DNA from: Bathymodiolus brooksi
Taxonomy: Eukaryota > Mollusca > Bivalvia > Mytilida > Modiolidae
Reading direction: 5' to 3'
Length of the DNA: 64,000 nt
NCBI GenBank assembly: GCA_963680875.1
Contig: OY804579.1
Location: 82,387,095-82,451,094 of the forward strand
Shown here: positions 63,301-64,000 of the stretch, piece after piece
Layout: every line of letters starts with the position of its first letter
Position numbering within the stretch: the stretch's first letter is position 1
Program-made: the position numbers and the translations under genes
Notes under the pieces: generated by a model
Databases searched by the model: none
Seen by the model: only the letters and a program-made list of their open reading frames with translations
What the model was told of the DNA's origin: nothing

Positions 63301-64000
63301 TACAATGTAATACAAGTACAAATAATTAATTTTTGAAATGCATTAGAGCCAATCAGATTTCGAGATGAATAATTCATGACTATGATGATTTCACTGTCTC
63401 TTGACCCGCGATAAGTGATACGTGGATGGTATCGTGTGTGATAAGCCGTGGGTTAACGACGATGGTTATATGGCAAATATTCATATTTTTATTTTCATAG
63501 TTTTTTAGGTATTAAAACACCATAAGAAGAGTTTGAAGTTACCAAAGTGGTATCAGAATCCGTAAATCAAAGAAATTATAATTTAAGTTTCGTCCTCGTT
63601 GCTCATAAAATTTCTAAAATAAATATTTATCCATTTCTGAATCGGGCTACGTTTGGTCAACAATCTATCGGAAAATATTTAAAAAATATTTGTTCTTTTC
63701 ACAAGGCTGAATACGTACTGCAGAATAGCCTACGAGGGATAATGATAGATGATATTGGAATGGACGACTTTCGGGATGAATGTGGTGAAGGGACGTTTCC
63801 TCTATTAACAAAGGTTAATGATGTTTTCGCAAATGTCAAAATTTCAACCATAACAACCACACCAGCACCAATCATAACAGGCCGTCCACAAACCACAAAA
63901 TCTCGACGACCAACGACAATGCGTACTACCACGAAACGAACAACAACAGCCCGACCAATAACTGCTCGACCAACAACAGCACAACCCACTGTAATATGTG
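39297..64000 (+). CDS. Secreted multidomain GH18 chitinase-like protein, 22 exons, 3' end beyond window
   Basis: Joined exons give at least 1269 residues in one frame. Order: signal peptide (about 1-25); GH18 domain 1 (about 26-400) with GGW near 108 and catalytic D144/D147/D149/E151; Thr/Pro linker (about 405-452); GH18 domain 2 (about 455-825) with D570/D573/D575/E577; short linker; GH18-like domain 3 (about 845-1215) in which the motif reads D961/D964/Q966/E968; Thr/Arg/Pro-rich linker to the edge. GH18 enzymes cleave beta-1,4-linked N-acetylglucosamine in chitin by substrate-assisted catalysis using the Glu and neighbouring Asp. Expected site is extracellular; roles in bivalves could be digestion, immunity or shell matrix, undecided here. 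Each domain uses exons of about 177-195, 257, 125, 121-124, 183-186, 111-120 bp and a linker exon. Alternative: separate genes per domain, but phase continuity and the lack of a signal exon before domains 2 and 3 argue against it. Confidence 0.88.
39808..40185 (+). mobile_element. tRNA-like SINE, family 2, in intron 1
   Basis: The head CATCGGTCGTGTAATGTGTA with TGAGTTTGAGCCTC as a decayed B box is followed by the body GTGTTCGAGTGGGGCGACTT and a tail GTCATGATATAGCTGAAAAA. Sense orientation relative to the gene. Confidence 0.7.
40511..41335 (+). pseudogene. LINE ORF2 C-terminal fragment with 3' region, in intron 1
   Basis: The reading from 40511 ([19 protein letters not shown], then an in-frame TAA) continues to 40987. 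It contains [20 protein letters not shown], the CX2C...HX4C zinc motif usual at the C-terminus of non-LTR retrotransposon polymerases. It ends [11 protein letters not shown]. The following non-coding part leads to a (TA)n tract at about 41307-41330. A 5'-truncated LINE insertion; the frame at 40592 is not a separate host gene. Confidence 0.7.
41447..41641 (+). CDS. Exon 2: GH18 domain 1, first strand
   Basis: 195 bp, phase 1 to 1. Encodes [20 protein letters not shown] and [13 protein letters not shown], the beta-1 strand with the Cys pair and Tyr-Ala-Phe typical of animal GH18. Acceptor TTTCCAG, donor G|GTATCC. Confidence 0.9.
41970..42260 (+). mobile_element. tRNA-like SINE, family 2, in intron 2
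   Basis: Begins CGCATCGGTGGTGTAATTGT, with a GTTCTAGTCCCGACCGGG B-box region, the shared body (TGTGTTCGAGTGGGGCAACA) and a tail ending AAACACTCACTCAC. Confidence 0.75.
42471..42727 (+). mobile_element. tRNA-like SINE, family 1, in intron 2
   Basis: The head GTGGTCGTGATCGCATGGTA, the body TTTGTCAGTGACTTG and the tail TTGACAGTGGCGTTAAACAC are all present. The B box is decayed (TTATTTGAATCCC). Confidence 0.8.
43176..43432 (+). CDS. Exon 3: GH18 domain 1, catalytic motif
   Basis: 257 bp, phase 1 to 0. Encodes [12 protein letters not shown] (beta-3) and [17 protein letters not shown] (beta-4) with the complete DxxDxDxE. The proton donor is E151. Donor GAT|GTACGT. Confidence 0.93.
44153..44277 (+). 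CDS. Exon 4: GH18 domain 1
   Basis: 125 bp, phase 0 to 2. Encodes [20 protein letters not shown] and [20 protein letters not shown], the beta-5 region. Acceptor TTTATAG, donor GC|GTAAGT. Confidence 0.9.
44591..44714 (+). CDS. Exon 5: GH18 domain 1, MxYDxxG motif
   Basis: 124 bp, phase 2 to 0. Encodes [20 protein letters not shown], the beta-6 motif whose Tyr and Asp contact the substrate N-acetyl group. Acceptor TTTTAAG, donor CAG|GTATAT. Confidence 0.92.
45270..45420 (+). repeat. Dispersed repeat piece in intron 5
   Basis: The stretch with GGGGTTCATGTTGCTCAATC resembles 33235-33380, 36800-36940 and 59690-59880. No coding capacity. Confidence 0.5.
45866..46051 (+). CDS. Exon 6: GH18 domain 1, insertion subdomain
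   Basis: 186 bp, phase 0 to 0. Encodes [20 protein letters not shown] and a Gly-rich loop ending [10 protein letters not shown], the alpha+beta insertion that deepens the cleft in this GH18 subgroup. Confidence 0.92.
46730..46840 (+). CDS. Exon 7: GH18 domain 1
   Basis: 111 bp, phase 0 to 0. Encodes [20 protein letters not shown], a conserved stretch before the last barrel strand. The matching exons in domains 2 and 3 are 120 bp. Donor AAA|GTAAGC. Confidence 0.9.
47117..47390 (+). mobile_element. tRNA-like SINE, family 1, in intron 7
   Basis: Near-complete copy with an intact B box, GTGAGTTCGAATCCCG. The A-box-like region lies near TATGGTAGTTG. The tail GAAAGTGGCGTTAAATAC is followed by a CAACCAATCAAACCAACC simple 3' end. 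Confidence 0.85.
47703..48000 (+). CDS. Exon 8: end of GH18 domain 1 and Thr/Pro linker
   Basis: 298 bp, phase 0 to 1. Encodes [16 protein letters not shown] (beta-8, substrate-stacking Trp) and then three [13 protein letters not shown] repeats, a likely O-glycosylated spacer. If the intron is retained, the frame stops at 48030-48032, which would give a single-domain protein. Confidence 0.9.
48138..48323 (-). mobile_element. tRNA-like SINE, family 1, internally deleted, in intron 8
   Basis: Minus-strand copy with tail (GGTGCTTAACGCCAATTTCA on the plus strand) and head (GTGATCACGACCACGACGGG), but the B-box part is missing. Confidence 0.75.
48900..49080 (+). mobile_element. tRNA-like SINE, family 1, diverged, in intron 8
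   Basis: A shortened head followed directly by CTACTCGATACAATATTATG, body, and tail GAAAAGGGCGTTGAACACCA. The B box is deleted. Confidence 0.65.
49204..49380 (+). CDS. Exon 9: GH18 domain 2, first strand
   Basis: 177 bp, phase 1 to 1. Encodes [20 protein letters not shown] and [13 protein letters not shown], parallel to exon 2. The phase joins correctly with exon 8. Donor AAG|GTAAGT. Confidence 0.9.
49825..50062 (-). mobile_element. tRNA-like SINE, family 2, in intron 9
   Basis: Minus-strand copy; the head complement ACAATTACACCACCGAGCGG lies at the right end and the body complement TCGCTCCACTTGGACACGTT on the left. Confidence 0.7.
50357..50535 (+). mobile_element. tRNA-like SINE, family 2, 5'-truncated, in intron 9
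   Basis: Begins inside the body (GTGTCTGAGTGGGGCGGCAT) and ends with GCCATGATATAGCGGAGTTG, then GCGTTAAATACAATCACTCA, just before the exon 10 acceptor. It shows the tail similarity to family 1. Confidence 0.7.
50556..50812 (+). CDS. Exon 10: GH18 domain 2, catalytic motif
   Basis: 257 bp, the same size as exon 3. Encodes [15 protein letters not shown] and [17 protein letters not shown]. The DxxDxDxE motif is intact, so this domain is predicted to be active. Donor TCG|GTAAGT. Confidence 0.93.
51783..51907 (+). CDS. Exon 11: GH18 domain 2
   Basis: 125 bp, the same as exon 4. Encodes [20 protein letters not shown], strongly like domain 1. Phase 0 to 2, donor AA|GTATGT. Confidence 0.9.
52030..52280 (+). 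repeat. Dispersed repeat piece in intron 11
   Basis: CGATGTTCTGTTCGTCTTTA and GGAATGTCCATTTTTGATTG recur at 59110-59290. The 137-aa frame at 52053 lies in this repeat and runs through the acceptor of exon 12, so it is not a gene. Confidence 0.6.
52434..52557 (+). CDS. Exon 12: GH18 domain 2, MxYDxxG motif
   Basis: 124 bp, the same as exon 5. Encodes [20 protein letters not shown] and HNSPLYSRS. The motif is intact. Acceptor TTTCTCAG. Confidence 0.92.
52664..52924 (+). mobile_element. tRNA-like SINE, family 1, in intron 12
   Basis: Near-complete, with B box GTGAGTTCGAATCCCG and tail GAAAGTGGCGCTAAACACCA. It is preceded by a G-rich tract (52625-52663) and followed by a C-run (52925-52938). 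Confidence 0.85.
53477..53662 (+). CDS. Exon 13: GH18 domain 2, insertion subdomain
   Basis: 186 bp, the same as exon 6. Encodes [20 protein letters not shown] and a Gly/Ala-rich loop ending [10 protein letters not shown]. Confidence 0.92.
54062..54181 (+). CDS. Exon 14: GH18 domain 2
   Basis: 120 bp, phase 0 to 0. Encodes [20 protein letters not shown] and [14 protein letters not shown]. Confidence 0.9.
54382..54562 (+). CDS. Exon 15: end of GH18 domain 2 and short linker
   Basis: 181 bp, phase 0 to 1. Encodes [20 protein letters not shown] with the beta-8 Trp, then a brief [13 protein letters not shown] linker, much shorter than after domain 1. Retention of the following intron would leave the frame open only to 54798, mostly through SINE-like sequence. 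Confidence 0.9.
54563..54777 (-). mobile_element. Diverged tRNA-like SINE, family 1, in intron 15
   Basis: Minus-strand pieces CACATAATACTGTATCGAGC and CAACTACCATAAGATCACGT match the family-1 body and head in order, with much divergence. Confidence 0.5.
55398..55577 (+). CDS. Exon 16: GH18-like domain 3, first strand
   Basis: 180 bp, phase 1 to 1. Encodes [20 protein letters not shown] and [14 protein letters not shown]. The Cys pair is kept, but the NW and YAF positions of domains 1-2 are changed. The donor at 55578 (GTAAGC) is preferred over GTAGTA at 55569; both give the same phase. Confidence 0.85.
56447..56703 (+). CDS. Exon 17: GH18-like domain 3, altered catalytic motif
   Basis: 257 bp, the same as exons 3 and 10. 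Encodes [12 protein letters not shown] where GGW would be, and [15 protein letters not shown], so the third Asp of DxxDxDxE is Gln (CAA). The catalytic Glu remains. Acceptor AATATAG, donor AAG|GTATAA. Confidence 0.9.
57177..57362. repeat. 23-bp tandem repeat, about 8 units, in intron 17
   Basis: Unit AGGTGGTGAGGTACATGTTT plus GTT, with GGTGG/GGTAG variants. The frequent GGT steps would make extra GT dinucleotides, but no acceptor-linked exon is seen. Confidence 0.9.
57973..58235 (+). mobile_element. tRNA-like SINE, family 1, in intron 17
   Basis: The head GTGGTGGTGATCGTATGGGA, a B-box-like GAGTACGTATCCCG, the body and a tail ACTGGCGTTAAACACTATAA. Confidence 0.75.
58430..58640 (+). mobile_element. 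Diverged tRNA-like SINE, family 1, in intron 17
   Basis: GTGAGTTCGATTGACGCCCA and ATGCGATAAAATTTGTCG align to the family-1 B box and body. The ends are uncertain. Confidence 0.45.
58724..58848 (+). CDS. Exon 18: GH18-like domain 3
   Basis: 125 bp, phase 0 to 2, the same as exons 4 and 11. Encodes [20 protein letters not shown]. The [10 protein letters not shown] string is replaced by [10 protein letters not shown]. Acceptor TTGTAG, donor AA|GTAAGA. Confidence 0.88.
59528..59636. repeat. ~24-bp tandem repeat, 4 units, in intron 18
   Basis: Unit TTATTTAATTTACAAACATG plus CCTT, four nearly perfect copies. No function suggested. Confidence 0.85.
59690..59880 (+). repeat. Dispersed repeat piece in intron 18
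   Basis: GGGGTTCATGTTGCCCAATC and following text resemble 45300-45420 and the segmental-duplication interior at 33240-33380. Confidence 0.5.
60263..60383 (+). CDS. Exon 19: GH18-like domain 3, degenerate beta-6
   Basis: 121 bp, one codon shorter than exons 5 and 12. Encodes [27 protein letters not shown] has become ASFDFND, losing the Tyr but keeping the Asp. Phase 2 to 0, donor GTG|GTAAAT. Confidence 0.87.
60384..60520. repeat. ~62-65-bp tandem duplication starting at the exon 19 splice donor
   Basis: The unit begins GTAAATATTCACATTCATAT and appears twice plus a partial third copy. The first base of the first unit is the first base of intron 19, so copies of the donor hexamer GTAAAT recur inside the intron. 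Confidence 0.85.
60872..61054 (+). CDS. Exon 20: GH18-like domain 3, insertion subdomain
   Basis: 183 bp, one codon shorter than exons 6 and 13. Encodes [20 protein letters not shown] and [20 protein letters not shown] is replaced by SHGNTY. Confidence 0.88.
61743..61975 (+). mobile_element. tRNA-like SINE, family 1, B-box deleted, in intron 20
   Basis: The head GGGGCCGTCGTGGTCGTGAT is intact, then the B-box segment is missing between CAGTGCCTATCA and TGTGGGGTGTAC. The body and tail GAAAGTGGTGTTAAACATCA are present. Confidence 0.8.
62250..62366 (-). mobile_element. tRNA-like SINE, family 1, tail fragment, in intron 20
   Basis: Minus-strand 5'-truncated copy: GGTGCTTAGCGCCACTTTCA through CACCGACCTGCCGCAAGTCA on the plus strand. 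Confidence 0.75.
62450..62569 (+). CDS. Exon 21: GH18-like domain 3
   Basis: 120 bp, phase 0 to 0. Encodes [20 protein letters not shown]. This is the best-kept part of domain 3, suggesting the fold is still selected. Confidence 0.9.
63013..63256 (-). mobile_element. tRNA-like SINE, family 1, in intron 21
   Basis: Minus-strand near-complete copy with tail (GGTGTTTAAAACCACTTTCA), a decayed B-box complement (GCGAGAACTCACAAC) and head (CATGCGATCACAACCACGAC). Confidence 0.8.
63706..64000 (+). CDS. Exon 22 (partial): end of domain 3 and Thr/Arg/Pro linker, truncated by window
   Basis: Encodes [20 protein letters not shown] where [12 protein letters not shown] would be, so the beta-8 Trp is lost. 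A Thr-rich basic stretch follows ([18 protein letters not shown] and onward), still open at the window end. A further GH18 or chitin-binding module may follow downstream. Confidence 0.85.

Noticed and set aside
63699..63989. 96-aa minus-strand Val/Gly/Arg-rich protein
   Set aside because: Shadow of exon 22; the Thr/Arg-rich linker read in reverse.

Overview
The window reads as nuclear DNA of a marine bivalve mollusc. It is AT-rich, its genes are split by GT-AG introns, and its repeats are of kinds I associate with bivalves, with a weak lean to mytilid mussels. That placement rests on recalled repeat style, not on a search. There is no prokaryotic gene organisation.

Left part (1 to about 32.9 kb): no intact gene, only old mobile-element debris. 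In order: an OTU-like fragment joined to an uncharacterised C-terminal tail (0.05-0.55 kb); a composite repeat (1.6-2.6 kb); a long inverted repeat (4.9-5.7 kb); a decayed minus-strand DIRS-type retrotransposon with gag, RT/RNase H and tyrosine recombinase remnants (6.5-11.3 kb) whose flanks match the composite repeat; two broken copies of an uncharacterised Cys/His-rich invertebrate family (12.1-13.0 and 19.9-23.06 kb, minus); an RT pseudogene (14.75-15.36 kb); two putative MITEs (17.45-18.57 kb); tRNA-like SINEs, palindromes, microsatellites and short tandem duplications (25.8-32.1 kb).

Middle (32.9-38.9 kb): a tandem segmental duplication of about 3.4 and 2.6 kb. Both copies carry the same 36-bp minisatellite, with 29 units in the first and 7 in the second. 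The long open frames there are products of the 36-bp period, not genes.

Right part (39.3-64.0 kb): one large plus-strand gene for a secreted multidomain family-18 glycoside hydrolase (chitinase-like). I can join 22 coding exons in phase with GT-AG junctions, giving at least 1269 residues: signal peptide, GH18 domain 1, Thr/Pro linker, GH18 domain 2, short linker, GH18-like domain 3, Thr/Arg/Pro-rich linker running off the window edge. The three domains use nearly the same exon sizes and phases, so they arose by duplication of a seven-exon block bounded by phase-1 introns. Domains 1 and 2 keep the catalytic DxxDxDxE motif. Domain 3 has Gln in place of the third Asp and has lost the other hallmark motifs, so it is probably a non-catalytic chitin-binding or structural module. 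The introns are filled with two tRNA-like SINE families that share a similar 3' tail, plus a LINE fragment.
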